A stretch of 64,000 bases of DNA from GCA-2746365 sp963711255 (GCA_963711255.1 CAVQDO010000011.1:1-64000); one strand, 5' to 3'; counted from the stretch's first letter, positions 41,857-50,140 are shown. Numbers and translations: made by a program. Notes: a model not told the origin generated them from the sequence alone.

Positions 41857-42618
41857 TTAGGCGTTGCGGCCATCTTTAGCTTCAATTTCCGCACCCCAGG
41901 GTGACAGGTGACGCTTTTCACGTGGATTATCTATTTGATAGCGAGTAGGGGCCATAAACAGGCCGGGCGCATGCATTAATTTACTGATTGGAAAAATCAC
42001 TGCTAAAAATAGAACCATAGTCAGGTGAGCCAGTAATACAGGGTCAGAAGGCAGATTCTGCCAGTCAAACAGGAACAGCCCCATGATGAATGCTTTTAAC
42101 TGAATGATGTCAGTGTGTGCGACATAAGAAATCGCCAGCCCGGTTCCTGCAATGCCCATTATTAATATCAGCATCAGGTAGTCAGACGGTGAAGAAATAT
42201 ATCGAACACGGTCAACAAAAATGCGGCGTGCGAGTAAGCCCAGCAGGCCAGCGAGCATGGCAAAGCCGGCGTAATGGCCAAAGCTCTGCACCACCATGTT
42301 ATCAACTAATGGCCAGATGAAGGAATCGGGAGAAACGACATAACGTAAGTGGCGGAAGAAGGCCAGCAGTAATGAAGCATGGAACAGGAAACCGAATATC
42401 CAGGTCCATTTTGTTGCACGGAACAGGCTGTTAAAAAGCACAACCTCGGTAAAGAATCGATAGGCAACACCGCTCCTGGTCAATGGCGCAGGCGTAACCG
42501 CAATTTTCAAGGGCGCTGGGACACGTTTGTATTGCAATATCTTATTGGTGATACCAGCTACCAATGTGATCATTGCCACATAAAAAAGTATGACGTACAA
42601 AATACTGAGTGCGCTCAT
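41857..42618 (-). CDS. dsrM: DsrM, NarI-like cytochrome b subunit
   Basis: Membrane subunit of DsrMKJOP with five helices and His ligands for two b haems (for example FLFHASLLLAFFRHLRYV and SFGHYAGFAML), 253 residues. Shorter than the DsrM of sulfate reducers, as usual in sulfur oxidisers. It exchanges electrons with the quinone pool and DsrK. It is preceded by a 215-bp spacer with strong secondary structure that separates it from dsrC. Confidence 0.93.
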   Translation of the reverse strand: MSALSILYVILFYVAMITLVAGITNKILQYKRVPAPLKIAVTPAPLTRSGVAYRFFTEVVLFNSLFRATKWTWIFGFLFHASLLLAFFRHLRYVVSPDSFIWPLVDNMVVQSFGHYAGFAMLAGLLGLLARRIFVDRVRYISSPSDYLMLILIMGIAGTGLAISYVAHTDIIQLKAFIMGLFLFDWQNLPSDPVLLAHLTMVLFLAVIFPISKLMHAPGLFMAPTRYQIDNPREKRHLSPWGAEIEAKDGRNA

Positions 42619-42697
42619 TGAACAGTCTCGTTTAAGTGAATCTTAATAATAAATATCTACGCTACGGTCGCAGAGAAACTCTCTTTGCGATACCCAA

Positions 42698-42787
42698 TTT
42701 TAAATAAAACACATCAACCCGCTTTTGACTTTAGTCAGGTAAATGTGTCTTATTTAAAGTTGCGGGGCAACGCAGCTGCCCCGAACT
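42698..42787 (-). promoter_or_regulatory. structured dsrC-dsrM intercistronic region
   Basis: Two hairpins can form in the transcript. One has 16-bp arms (42698-42714 with 42743-42758, ttaaataaaacacat/atgtgtcttatttaa, one mismatch) with an inner tgac/gtca stem. The other is cggggca/tgccccg (42763-42769 and 42777-42783) about 50 bp after the dsrC stop. They may protect or terminate the dsrC end of the mRNA, giving more DsrC than DsrMK. Confidence 0.55.
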
Positions 42788-42833
42788 TGTTAAATCTCTG
42801 TTTTAATGAAAAAAAACAGTGATTATCTAGTCG

Positions 42834-43169
42834 TTATACACAACCAGTTGGTTTTGGAAGACCAGCATATTTACATGCTTGCTTACCTGGACCGTATGGG
42901 AACAACTCGTAAAGGTATTTGCTGTTGCCTTTCTCTTTACCCAGACGCTTACCAACAGCTTTAGTCAGTACACGTACTGCTGGAGCAATCTGGTATTCTT
43001 CGTAGTATTCGCGAAGAAAGTTGATGATGTCCCAGTGCTCTTCAGTCAGTGGTTGATCTTCTGCTGCAGCCATTGCTTCACCAACAGCTGGCTCCCATTC
43101 GTTCAAGTTAGCTAAGTAGCCTTCTTCATCGACTTCAAATTGTTTACCGTTTACTTCGATTGATGACAT
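42834..43169 (-). CDS. dsrC: DsrC, sulfur carrier protein
   Basis: Carries the sulfur atom from the DsrEFH relay to DsrAB as a trisulfide. A 111-residue protein with the DsrC/TusE fold (NLNEWEPAVGEAMAA, EEHWDIINFLREYY) and the flexible C-terminal arm ACKYAGLPKPTGCV. CysB is about residue 99 and CysA about residue 110, ten residues apart, so both functional Cys are present. Between dsrH and dsrM, as in other sulfur oxidisers. A paralogue without these Cys is at 49386. Confidence 0.97.
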   Translation of the reverse strand: MSSIEVNGKQFEVDEEGYLANLNEWEPAVGEAMAAAEDQPLTEEHWDIINFLREYYEEYQIAPAVRVLTKAVGKRLGKEKGNSKYLYELFPYGPGKQACKYAGLPKPTGCV

Positions 43170-43209
43170 ATTGTTTTCCTCGTAGTGAGCTAAATATTAA
43201 AATTAAATT

Positions 43210-43512
43210 TTAAAGCCAAGATTGAACAGAGTCGTGCTCAGCTACTAAATTGACAAAGCCTTCGTAATCGACGACTTTGATACCATCCGCCAGTTTCCCT
43301 TCAAGTCCGCGAGCCTGAAGATCAGGACCGAGTACAGCGAATGAAACACCACTGGCGTTTTTGATTTTCTCTGCAGCACTGGTGCCAGTGGTTGCAGCAT
43401 ATACACCGTCTTCGATTAACAGAACGGTAGAACCGTCCTTAGCATAATCAACGCAGGTATCGAATGTATTAGATCCGAATGGAGATTTGTTAACTGTGTG
43501 TAATAGTCCCAT
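43210..43512 (-). CDS. dsrH: DsrH, sulfur relay subunit
   Basis: TusB-like subunit of the DsrE2F2H2 hexamer. 100 residues, with the conserved Cys20 in SNTFDTCVDYA and a DGVYAA motif shared with DsrF. Does not carry the active Cys of the relay. Operon spacing of 10-40 bp on both sides. Confidence 0.93.
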   Translation of the reverse strand: MGLLHTVNKSPFGSNTFDTCVDYAKDGSTVLLIEDGVYAATTGTSAAEKIKNASGVSFAVLGPDLQARGLEGKLADGIKVVDYEGFVNLVAEHDSVQSWL

Positions 43513-43522
43513 GATTAATCCC

Positions 43523-43927
43523 CTAGAAACTTAAACAAATATCTTGATCAGCCAGAACATCAGCTAACTCGGCGCGACTTACCAGACGGATAGAGTCTTT
43601 TTCAGCCCAGTCCTCATCTTCATCTTCCCAAACGAGATGCTGAAGATCATCCAGTGTTAAACCACGCTCTTCCAGTGATTCTTTTTCAACGTAAATTTTG
43701 GTTACGTCGTAATCACCTAACGCAGAATAAACCGGTGAAAAGTTTTTCTGACCAATGGCATCAGTACTTTGACCTTTAGTTAGTTCGTAAACACCGTCAC
43801 CGATGAATGCAAGGCTAACGTCCTGATCAAATGCTGCACCAATTAAAACAACTTCTAAAGATTCCAGGGCGTAGATCGTACCGTATGGAGCTTTAGTGTT
43901 GACGTACATGAATTTTTTAACTGCCAT
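43523..43927 (-). CDS. dsrF: DsrF, sulfur relay subunit
   Basis: TusC-like subunit of DsrEFH, 134 residues. Conserved start KKFMYVNTKAPYGTIYALE and VSLAFIGDGVYEL. Structural subunit without the persulfide Cys. Lies between dsrE and dsrH, spacings near 10 bp. Confidence 0.94.
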   Translation of the reverse strand: MAVKKFMYVNTKAPYGTIYALESLEVVLIGAAFDQDVSLAFIGDGVYELTKGQSTDAIGQKNFSPVYSALGDYDVTKIYVEKESLEERGLTLDDLQHLVWEDEDEDWAEKDSIRLVSRAELADVLADQDICLSF

Positions 43928-43938
43928 TACTATATCTC

Positions 43939-44331
43939 CTATGCACCGAACACGACTAAACGGTCAGATTCGATACCGGCTTCGATCAATTGACCCAGAC
44001 CAGAAATACGGAAACCTTCAATCAGATTGTCATCTTCAAAACCCTGACGTTTTGCTTCGTCGACATCCATCATGCCACGACGTTGTGCTGCAGCAATACA
44101 AACAACCAGATCAAGGTTGTTTTCTTTTGACAGCTCAGACCACAGCTTGGGAATATGACGATCATCTTGTGGTGGAACCGCAAGTTTGGTCGCATTATTC
44201 ACGCCGTCGTGATAGAAGAAAACACGGAATATTTCATGTCCAGCGGCGATAGCAGCCTTGGCAAACTGATACGCTGTATCAGATGCCTGGTGCTGGTATG
44301 GCCCTTCGTTAACTTGAATGCTAAATTTCAC
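43939..44331 (-). CDS. dsrE: DsrE, persulfide-carrying relay subunit
   Basis: TusD-like subunit of DsrEFH, 130 residues. The conserved Cys is residue 78 in LDLVVCIAAAQRRG, the site that takes sulfur from TusA and passes it to DsrC. Start follows dsrB after 14 bp. Note that it is cytoplasmic, unlike the secreted DsrE-like proteins at 15238 and 15805. Confidence 0.95.
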   Translation of the reverse strand: MKFSIQVNEGPYQHQASDTAYQFAKAAIAAGHEIFRVFFYHDGVNNATKLAVPPQDDRHIPKLWSELSKENNLDLVVCIAAAQRRGMMDVDEAKRQGFEDDNLIEGFRISGLGQLIEAGIESDRLVVFGA

Positions 44332-44345
44332 AGTGATACCTTCCT

Positions 44346-45422
44346 TTAGAAGCGGATGTGAGTTGAAGCATTCAGGCTGTTACGAGCACCGCGCCAGTTA
44401 TCAATGTGATACTTGGTGAAAGGCAGGTTAGTAACTTCGAAGAAACGTGGCCAGCCGATGCGCTCAATCCAGTCATTAATACGTTCCCAGTCTTGCGCAT
44501 CTTCTTTATATGCTTTAAGAATGTTTTTCACGATAGCAGTAGCTTCAGGCCAGCGTGGTGGATTGTTAGGGATACCAGCAGCAACCAGTTTCTGGAAAGT
44601 AGGCTTGCTACGTGCATTCGAGTGATTACCACCAACCCAAACAGCCAGTTTAGAGTGCTCAGCATCGTTAATCTGCATTGGAGGACAAGGTGGGAAACAT
44701 GCACCACAACAGATACATTTCTTCTCGTCAACTTCCAGTGAAGGTTTACCGTTAACCATTGCAGGACGAATCGCAGCAACAGGACAACGAGCAACAACTG
44801 ATGGACGCTCACATACGTTAGATACTAAATCATGGTTAATCTTAGGTGGTTTAGTGTGCTGAACGTTAATCGCGATATCACCCTGGCCGCCACAGTTAAT
44901 CTGGCAGCAAGAAGTAGTGATGTGTACACGGTTAGGCATATTACATTCACGGAACTCGTCAATTAACTCATCCATCATAGATTTCACAACACCTGATGCA
45001 TCAGTACCAGGAATGTCACAGTGCAACCAGCCCTGTGTGTGAGAAAGCATAGTTACAGAGTTTTTAGTACCGCCTACAATGTAACCGGCATCTGTAATTG
45101 CCTTGATTAATGGCTCAACTTTCGCTGGGTCAGAAACCATGTATTCAACGTTACTGCGAATAGTAAAGTGAATGTAACCGTCAGCATATTCATCGCCGAT
45201 GTCACATAATTCACGTAAAGTGAAAATATCAAGAATACGTTGTGTACCACAACGTACTGTCCAGATTTCGTCGCCGCTATAGCCTACGTGGCGAAGTACA
45301 CCTGGTTTTGGATGCTCATGGAACTTCCATGCACCATAATTTTTACGCATAACTGGATGCATGTATTGGAAACCATCAGGACAACCTGATTCAATTGGAG
45401 AACGTGGTTTATCAGCGCTCAT
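44346..45422 (-). CDS. dsrB: DsrB, dissimilatory sulfite reductase beta subunit
   Basis: Beta subunit of the reverse-acting sulfite reductase, 358 residues. Sirohaem/4Fe-4S ligands in TSCCQINCGGQGDIA, and the ferredoxin domain CICCGACFPPCPPM. Sequence matches the oxidative (sulfur-oxidising) type by its operon partners dsrEFH and dsrL. Follows dsrA by about 100 bp. Confidence 0.97.
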   Translation of the reverse strand: MSADKPRSPIESGCPDGFQYMHPVMRKNYGAWKFHEHPKPGVLRHVGYSGDEIWTVRCGTQRILDIFTLRELCDIGDEYADGYIHFTIRSNVEYMVSDPAKVEPLIKAITDAGYIVGGTKNSVTMLSHTQGWLHCDIPGTDASGVVKSMMDELIDEFRECNMPNRVHITTSCCQINCGGQGDIAINVQHTKPPKINHDLVSNVCERPSVVARCPVAAIRPAMVNGKPSLEVDEKKCICCGACFPPCPPMQINDAEHSKLAVWVGGNHSNARSKPTFQKLVAAGIPNNPPRWPEATAIVKNILKAYKEDAQDWERINDWIERIGWPRFFEVTNLPFTKYHIDNWRGARNSLNASTHIRF

Positions 45423-45526
45423 TATATATTCCTCAAAAATTCAATATTTGTTAGAAGGGAACTTGCCATGATTATCAAAGCAGGCCCCCTTTGCTAAATT
45501 TTTAAAATCAGCAGATTACAGGCCGA

Positions 45527-46792
45527 TTATGCGTTTGCAGCTTCTGCTTTACGCTCGAACCATTTTTCAGCTTCTTCGTCCCAACCGTCCATACGGATGT
45601 AAGAACTTTGACGAGGATTGCCAACCATGTTTGGATCTACTTCAAGACCGATACCTTCCAGGTAGTTAACCAGGCCGATACGCTCAATCATTTCACCAGT
45701 ACGTTCGTGCTCAAGACCATTTTCTGCCCAGAAGTCGATCATTTCTTCAGCCAGTTCAACCAGCTCTTCGTAATCTTCTTCGGTTTCCATTTTCTTGAAC
45801 GGTATAACTACAGTACCCATCAGGTCACCGATCTTCAGTGTGCGTTTACCGCCAACCAGAACAGTTACACCGTGATCATCACCAGGGTGAAGCGCTTTAG
45901 GCATAACGTTCAGGCAATGCATACAACGTACACAGTTACGGTTGTCTACTTCTAATATGTTGTCTTCAGTAATAGACAGTGCATTAGTAGGGCAACGTGA
46001 AGTCATGTTGTCGATGTAGTATTGACGACCGTTTTCACCTTTAGCGTTGATGTAGTTCTTTACTTCTTCCTGATCAACTTTCATGTCATCGCGCCATGTA
46101 CCGATAATGGCCATATCAGCACGCTCGATTGCATTTTGACAATCGTTAGGACAACCAGAAACTTTAAACTTGAACTTGTATGGCAGAGCAGGACGGTGAA
46201 CGTCATCAGTAAAGTTGTTTACCAGGTGACGGTGTATACCGTGCTCGTTGGCACATGACATTTCGCAGCGTGAAGCGCCAACACATGACATTGCAGTACG
46301 TACACATGGGCCAGCACCGCCTAAGTCCCAACCGTAATCATTGATTTCGTCGAAGAAATGCTGAGTACCTTCAGTTGTAGTACCGATGAACATGATGTTA
46401 CCGGTCTGGCCGTGGAATGTTTGCAGACCTGAACCCCATTTTTCCCAGCTATCGCCAAGCTGACGAAGCATAGAAGTAGTGTAGTGGTTGCCTGCAGGTG
46501 GCTGTACACGAATAGTGTGGAATTCTTTAGATTCCGGGAAAGCAGCGCCTACTTCAGAGAAGCGAGGAATAATACCGCCGCCGTATCCAAATACAGATAC
46601 TGTGCCGCCTTTCCAGTAACCTTTACGTGTTTCGTAAGAGTGCTCCAGTTGTCCAAGCAAGCTGCTAGTTACAGCCTGGATACGCTCATCAGGGTGATCA
46701 TCACGTAATTTCTTGATGCCTGAAATAAAACTCGGCCAAGGGCCATTTTCAAGCTCGTCGAGCATCGGTGTTTCATAAATCTTCTTGGCCAT
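45527..46792 (-). CDS. dsrA: DsrA, dissimilatory sulfite reductase alpha subunit
   Basis: Alpha subunit, oxidises DsrC-bound sulfur to sulfite with sirohaem. Sirohaem-cluster ligands in CVGASRCEMSCANEHG and GCPNDCQ, and a ferredoxin domain with CPTNAL and CVRCMHCLNVMP. The start at 46792 (MAKKIYETPMLDELENGPW) is chosen over the upstream in-frame ATG at 46906 because it follows AGGAGA by a normal distance and gives 421 residues, the usual length. First gene of the dsr operon. Confidence 0.96.
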   Translation of the reverse strand: MAKKIYETPMLDELENGPWPSFISGIKKLRDDHPDERIQAVTSSLLGQLEHSYETRKGYWKGGTVSVFGYGGGIIPRFSEVGAAFPESKEFHTIRVQPPAGNHYTTSMLRQLGDSWEKWGSGLQTFHGQTGNIMFIGTTTEGTQHFFDEINDYGWDLGGAGPCVRTAMSCVGASRCEMSCANEHGIHRHLVNNFTDDVHRPALPYKFKFKVSGCPNDCQNAIERADMAIIGTWRDDMKVDQEEVKNYINAKGENGRQYYIDNMTSRCPTNALSITEDNILEVDNRNCVRCMHCLNVMPKALHPGDDHGVTVLVGGKRTLKIGDLMGTVVIPFKKMETEEDYEELVELAEEMIDFWAENGLEHERTGEMIERIGLVNYLEGIGLEVDPNMVGNPRQSSYIRMDGWDEEAEKWFERKAEAANA

Positions 46793-46889
46793 GGAATCTC
46801 TCCTGTCTGCCGCTATGGTTATGTCAGTATGTACTGATTGATTTCGTACTAGGGATGGGGATTCTAGTACCAATCTATTTTTTAAACAA

Positions 46890-47038
46890 TATCCCAGTTG
46901 ATGCATAAGCTTGTATCATCCGGGGGCTCACTAATTTGTGGGATGGAGTTTAGGTGCAGGCGCAAGACTGTAGAATCCTACGCATGGGAGGGTTGGCAAG
47001 GCCTGCTTTATCCCCTATGGGATAGCGGTCTTTATCCC
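46890..47038. promoter_or_regulatory. TATCCC dyads upstream of dsrA
   Basis: The inverted repeat TATCCC-CTAT-GGGATA at 47009-47024 is followed by one more TATCCC at 47033-47038; another half site is at 46890-46895. They lie in the 436-bp gap between dsrA and the divergent dioxygenase gene. The rest of this gap shows nothing else. Candidate operator; regulator unknown. Confidence 0.4.
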
Positions 47039-47228
47039 AGGTCTAATTAATCGTATTTATTTTATTTAAAAACAATGAGTTGGGTGCTTATTGCTAATAG
47101 AGCCAGGATCGTGGCTATTGAGCTATATACAATATGTATAAACCAATCTTTGGTGATATTGTGCCGATATAATTTATTCGGCAAGCTAGTCCTTCCATAA
47201 TGAACACAACGTTTGAGCCGTTTCTTTG

Positions 47229-48125
47229 ATGACATCGTTACAAAAACATACAAATTTTGCAACTTCAGCTTTCGATTTAACTGATAAACAGGCATATGGA
47301 CAGTGGCGAAGCGAGCGGCTGCAGTATAGTACGCCGAAGTTAGCAGCGTTACTGGTGAAGCTGGAGAACCCATACCAGTTGTCGGGTATTGAAAAGCAGG
47401 CAATTGTCGAACGTTGTGAGCATTTCAATATGGCAATTTACCAGCTGAATGATGCTGAAATGCAGGATAAAACACTGGTTCATGCCCTGGGCGAGCAGTT
47501 AGGGATGAAAAACCTGGATGCTAACCTGCGTGCCGATGAAGACAGTGTCACCAGCCTGGAAGTACGTGATCAGTCGGGTAATCAATATATTCCTTACACA
47601 AACAAAGCATTAAGCTGGCATACGGACGGTTATTATAATTACCTTGATAAACAGATTTTTGGCATCATTATGCATTGTGTAAGACCGTCAGCTGAAGGCG
47701 GAGTTAATACCTTGCTGAATCCGGAGAATGTGTATATCAGGCTAAGAGATGAAAATCCTGCCTACATAGAAGCGTTAACACATCCGCAGGCAATGACGAT
47801 TCCGGACAATATCGAAGCAGGCAAGGTTATTCGCGCGGCACAAACCGGTCCGGTGTTTATGGTAAAGCCGGATGGGCGTCTGCATATGCGGTTTTCAGCA
47901 AGAAAACGCAATATTGTCTGGCGCGATACGCCGGAAACACTGGCTGCAGTCGAAATGATGAACAGTTTGATGGCCGATGAAAATAATGTGTTCAAGGTAG
48001 CGCTTGGAGCAGGTCAGGGTATTGTCTGTAATAACGTACTGCATAATCGCACAGGTTTTACTGACACAGATGATCAGAAGCGACTGATGTATCGTGCCAG
48101 GTATTATGATGCTGTGAAGGGCTGA
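47229..48125 (+). CDS. TfdA/TauD-like Fe(II)/2-oxoglutarate dioxygenase
   Basis: A 299-residue oxygenase with the metal triad: HTD in LSWHTDGYYN (about residue 134) and the distal His in NNVLHNRTGF near the end, followed by RLMYRARYYD with the 2-oxoglutarate-binding Arg. Closer in outline to the TfdA/gamma-butyrobetaine type than to taurine dioxygenase, but the substrate is not clear. It is divergent from dsrA and could be involved in organosulfur use, though no evidence supports that beyond place. The ATG at 47229 follows a TTG in the same frame. Confidence 0.78.
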   Translation: MTSLQKHTNFATSAFDLTDKQAYGQWRSERLQYSTPKLAALLVKLENPYQLSGIEKQAIVERCEHFNMAIYQLNDAEMQDKTLVHALGEQLGMKNLDANLRADEDSVTSLEVRDQSGNQYIPYTNKALSWHTDGYYNYLDKQIFGIIMHCVRPSAEGGVNTLLNPENVYIRLRDENPAYIEALTHPQAMTIPDNIEAGKVIRAAQTGPVFMVKPDGRLHMRFSARKRNIVWRDTPETLAAVEMMNSLMADENNVFKVALGAGQGIVCNNVLHNRTGFTDTDDQKRLMYRARYYDAVKG

Positions 48126-48195
48126 AATCGTTCCGACGATTTTCAGCATACACTCCATCCATGGAGATAAAAATGGACAGTGTCAAATCTAGAGT

Positions 48196-48273
48196 GTCAT
48201 TGCGAGGTACGAAGCAATCTTCAGAAGTCGGGTACATGCCTGTGGAAGGTTGCCGCGCTTCGCTAGCAATGAC
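48196..48273. repeat. dispersed palindromic repeat, family A copy 3
   Basis: Arms gtcattgcgaggtacgaagcaa and ttgccgcgcttcgctagcaatgac, about 30-bp loop. Lies between the dioxygenase gene and the small gene at 48301. Confidence 0.75.
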
Positions 48274-48300
48274 CGTTGAGTATATTAAGAGGTTTTAAAA

Positions 48301-48489
48301 ATGTTGTGGTTAAGTGAAGTAATGATTCAGAATCCGGATATGGAAAATTTTGAGCAGCTGAAAGAAGAGCTCAAAAAACGTGCTGCGGCGGGTGAGCTTT
48401 TTTTTCGCATGGATGTGAAGCCTCAGTTCAGTGATACCCCGAGTGACTGGGAAGATAAGCTGGAAGCGGCATTTACCTCAAAATTGTAA
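48301..48489 (+). CDS. small conserved protein upstream of Cas6-like gene
   Basis: A 62-residue acidic, soluble protein (MLWLSEVMIQNPDMENFEQL, then a helix with LKKRAAAGELFF and a tail MDVKPQFSDTPSDWEDKLEAAF). No Cys and no known domain. It ends 15 bp before the Cas6-like gene, so the two are almost surely cotranscribed. I have a weak recollection of similar short proteins next to dsr genes labelled as sulfur relay proteins, but it lacks the DsrC arm, so I would not use that name. Confidence 0.65.
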   Translation: MLWLSEVMIQNPDMENFEQLKEELKKRAAAGELFFRMDVKPQFSDTPSDWEDKLEAAFTSKL

Positions 48490-48504
48490 CCCAAGAGAAT
48501 TACG

Positions 48505-49206
48505 ATGTTCTGGCAAGAAGACGACAAAAAAAATGATATAACGACCTCGGATAAGGTGGTGGATCTGAGTTACAGAATTGACTGCCGGCAAATTCCAACC
48601 TGTCACGCATGGGAGTTGTCACAGTCATTGTATGATGCGCTGCCCTGGGTGAAAGACGAGCCGGAAGTCGGGGTCCATCAAATACACGGGGCTACCTCAG
48701 GCAATGGCTGGGAGCGTCCACCTGATGGTGAGCTGATTCACCTTTCCAAACGGACAAGAATGCAGCTGCGTGTACCCAAGTCGCGAGTTGAAGATGCCCG
48801 TGAACTGGTTGGAAGTACACTGGATGTTGCAGGTTATCCGGTGACTGTAGGCGACATGACCGCTAAATCCATCGATCCGTTCACCACCATTTTTTCCCGC
48901 TATATTGTGCTGTCGCCCGGAATGTCAGAGGACGATTTTCTGCAATGGGTGGTTGAGGATTTAAAGGCGCGAGACATCGAGGCACGCAAACTATTGTGTG
49001 GCATAGGACATGCGTTTGAGGCCAATGGGGAAACAGTCGAAACCCGAAGTTTGATGATTGCTGACCTCGATAAGGCGTCTTCAGTGGCATTGCAGGAGAT
49101 TGGAATTGGGCCTCATCGACACATGGGTTGTGGTATTTTTGTTCCGCATAAGGGTATCAAAGCGGTTGGTGAGACCGAAGATAAGTCCCATTATTCAGGT
49201 GGTTAG
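48505..49206 (+). CDS. Cas6/Cmx6-like RNA endonuclease homologue without CRISPR
   Basis: A 233-residue protein resembling the Cas6 group known from type I-MYXAN CRISPR systems (Cmx6). N-terminal half: VVDLSYRIDCRQIP with a candidate catalytic His (about residue 34), and SGNGWERPPDGELIHLSKRT. C-terminal half: RKLLCGIGHAF, RSLMIADLD and the glycine-rich loop GIGPHRHMGCG (about 200-210), an exact match to the Cas6/RAMP pattern GhGxxxxxGhG. No repeat-spacer array and no other cas gene is in the window. It sits between two dsr-related genes, which suggests a role in RNA handling linked to sulfur oxidation. Activity is unproven. Confidence 0.7.
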   Translation: MFWQEDDKKNDITTSDKVVDLSYRIDCRQIPTCHAWELSQSLYDALPWVKDEPEVGVHQIHGATSGNGWERPPDGELIHLSKRTRMQLRVPKSRVEDARELVGSTLDVAGYPVTVGDMTAKSIDPFTTIFSRYIVLSPGMSEDDFLQWVVEDLKARDIEARKLLCGIGHAFEANGETVETRSLMIADLDKASSVALQEIGIGPHRHMGCGIFVPHKGIKAVGETEDKSHYSGG

Positions 49207-49385
49207 CTAATAGTTTTAATATTATTTATATAGTGAGTTTGACCCTGGGTTTCACTCATATGGATATCTGCTGCGAGAACTATCACTTTTGTAATATTGG
49301 AAAGGTCGCCTGTTTTCGGCAAGATTCGCGCACAAATTTAGGAACAAAATTTTTAATACTGATACTTATTAAAGGGTGAAAAATT

Positions 49386-49709
49386 ATGTCAATTCTTGAT
49401 TCAGTTGATAGAACAGCAAACGGTTATCTGGAAAATATAGCTGACTGGAACGAAGAAATAGCAGCAGCGATCTTTGCCGAAGAAGGAATAGATCCAGACG
49501 ATGAGCACTGGGATACGGTTAAGTATGTACGCCAGGAAGTTCTGGATGGTAATGAGCCTAATGAGCGCAGCATTATGAAAGCGATGGGTAAAATTTGGGG
49601 ACGTAAGGTTTCATCTAAGGAAATGTATGAAAAGTTTCCTGGTATGCCTTCAAAGCAGGGCCTGAAAATAGGCGGTTGCCCACAAAGTACACGTAAAGGT
49701 GGTTACTAA
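49386..49709 (+). CDS. DsrC/TusE-family paralogue lacking functional cysteines
   Basis: A 107-residue protein with the DsrC fold: LENIADWNEEIAAAIFAEEGI, DEHWDTVKYVRQEV and GRKVSSKEMYEKFPG. The C-terminal arm reads LKIGGCPQSTRKGGY. Compared with ACKYAGLPKPTGCV of the real DsrC, both CysB and CysA are replaced, and the one Cys (about residue 98) is at a new place. It therefore cannot do the normal trisulfide chemistry and may be regulatory (RspA-like) or use a different partner. It has its own gap of about 180 bp before it, and follows the Cas6-like gene. Confidence 0.85.
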   Translation: MSILDSVDRTANGYLENIADWNEEIAAAIFAEEGIDPDDEHWDTVKYVRQEVLDGNEPNERSIMKAMGKIWGRKVSSKEMYEKFPGMPSKQGLKIGGCPQSTRKGGY

Positions 49710-49852
49710 AGGTTAAATTTTATTGTTTGTGCAATAACTGCCTAACCATTTGTAGGTATATGGGTAAGGTATTTCACAGGCTAAAATTTCATCTATACCA
49801 GAGCTAAGAATTTACAAGGTCATTAAGACTTTTTCAGAAAAAGGTGATAGTT

Positions 49853-50056
49853 ATGAGCAGTAAGCAAGAATTAATTAAAGAAATGCTGGAAATGCAAAAG
49901 AAATTTACCAGTTACGAGCAGGCAAATGGTGTTGATCCAGAGGAATATTTCACACCAGAGGCGGGTTCGGAGCTTGACGGTTACCGTGCAAAATATCAGG
50001 AACTGGCTAATAAAGTTGTTGATATGGCTCACGAAGAAGCTGGTTCTGAGCGTTAA
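49853..50056 (+). CDS. small conserved helical protein after DsrC paralogue
   Basis: A 67-residue soluble helical protein (MSSKQELIKEMLEMQKKFTSY, then GVDPEEYF and a helix ending in MAHEEAGSER). ATG at 49853 preferred to the upstream GTG at 49844, with a possible GGTGA ribosome site. Ends shortly before a terminator, so the DsrC paralogue and this gene may form a unit. Family not recognised. Confidence 0.65.
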   Translation: MSSKQELIKEMLEMQKKFTSYEQANGVDPEEYFTPEAGSELDGYRAKYQELANKVVDMAHEEAGSER

Positions 50057-50083
50057 AACCAGTTTTTAAGAAACACCTGAAAA

Positions 50084-50104
50084 AGCCGCGACATTGTCGC
50101 GGCT
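50084..50104 (+). terminator. terminator after the DsrC-paralogue unit
   Basis: Stem agccgcgac/gtcgcggct with a 3-base loop, followed by a seven-base T run. Strong. Confidence 0.9.
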
Positions 50105-50140
50105 TTTTTTGTGCGTAAAGACTTTCTAAGTCAAAGGCTT

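Noticed and set aside
47062..47428. Minus-strand open frames upstream of and over the dioxygenase start
   Set aside because: They overlap the conserved plus-strand gene, have no ribosome site and no family features.
48301..48489. Naming the 62-residue protein DsrC
   Set aside because: It has no Cys and no DsrC C-terminal arm; true dsrC is at 42834.
48505..49206. Presence of a CRISPR system because of the Cas6-like gene
   Set aside because: No direct repeats separated by unique spacers were found within the window and no other cas genes; the repeats near it are single palindromes, not arrays.
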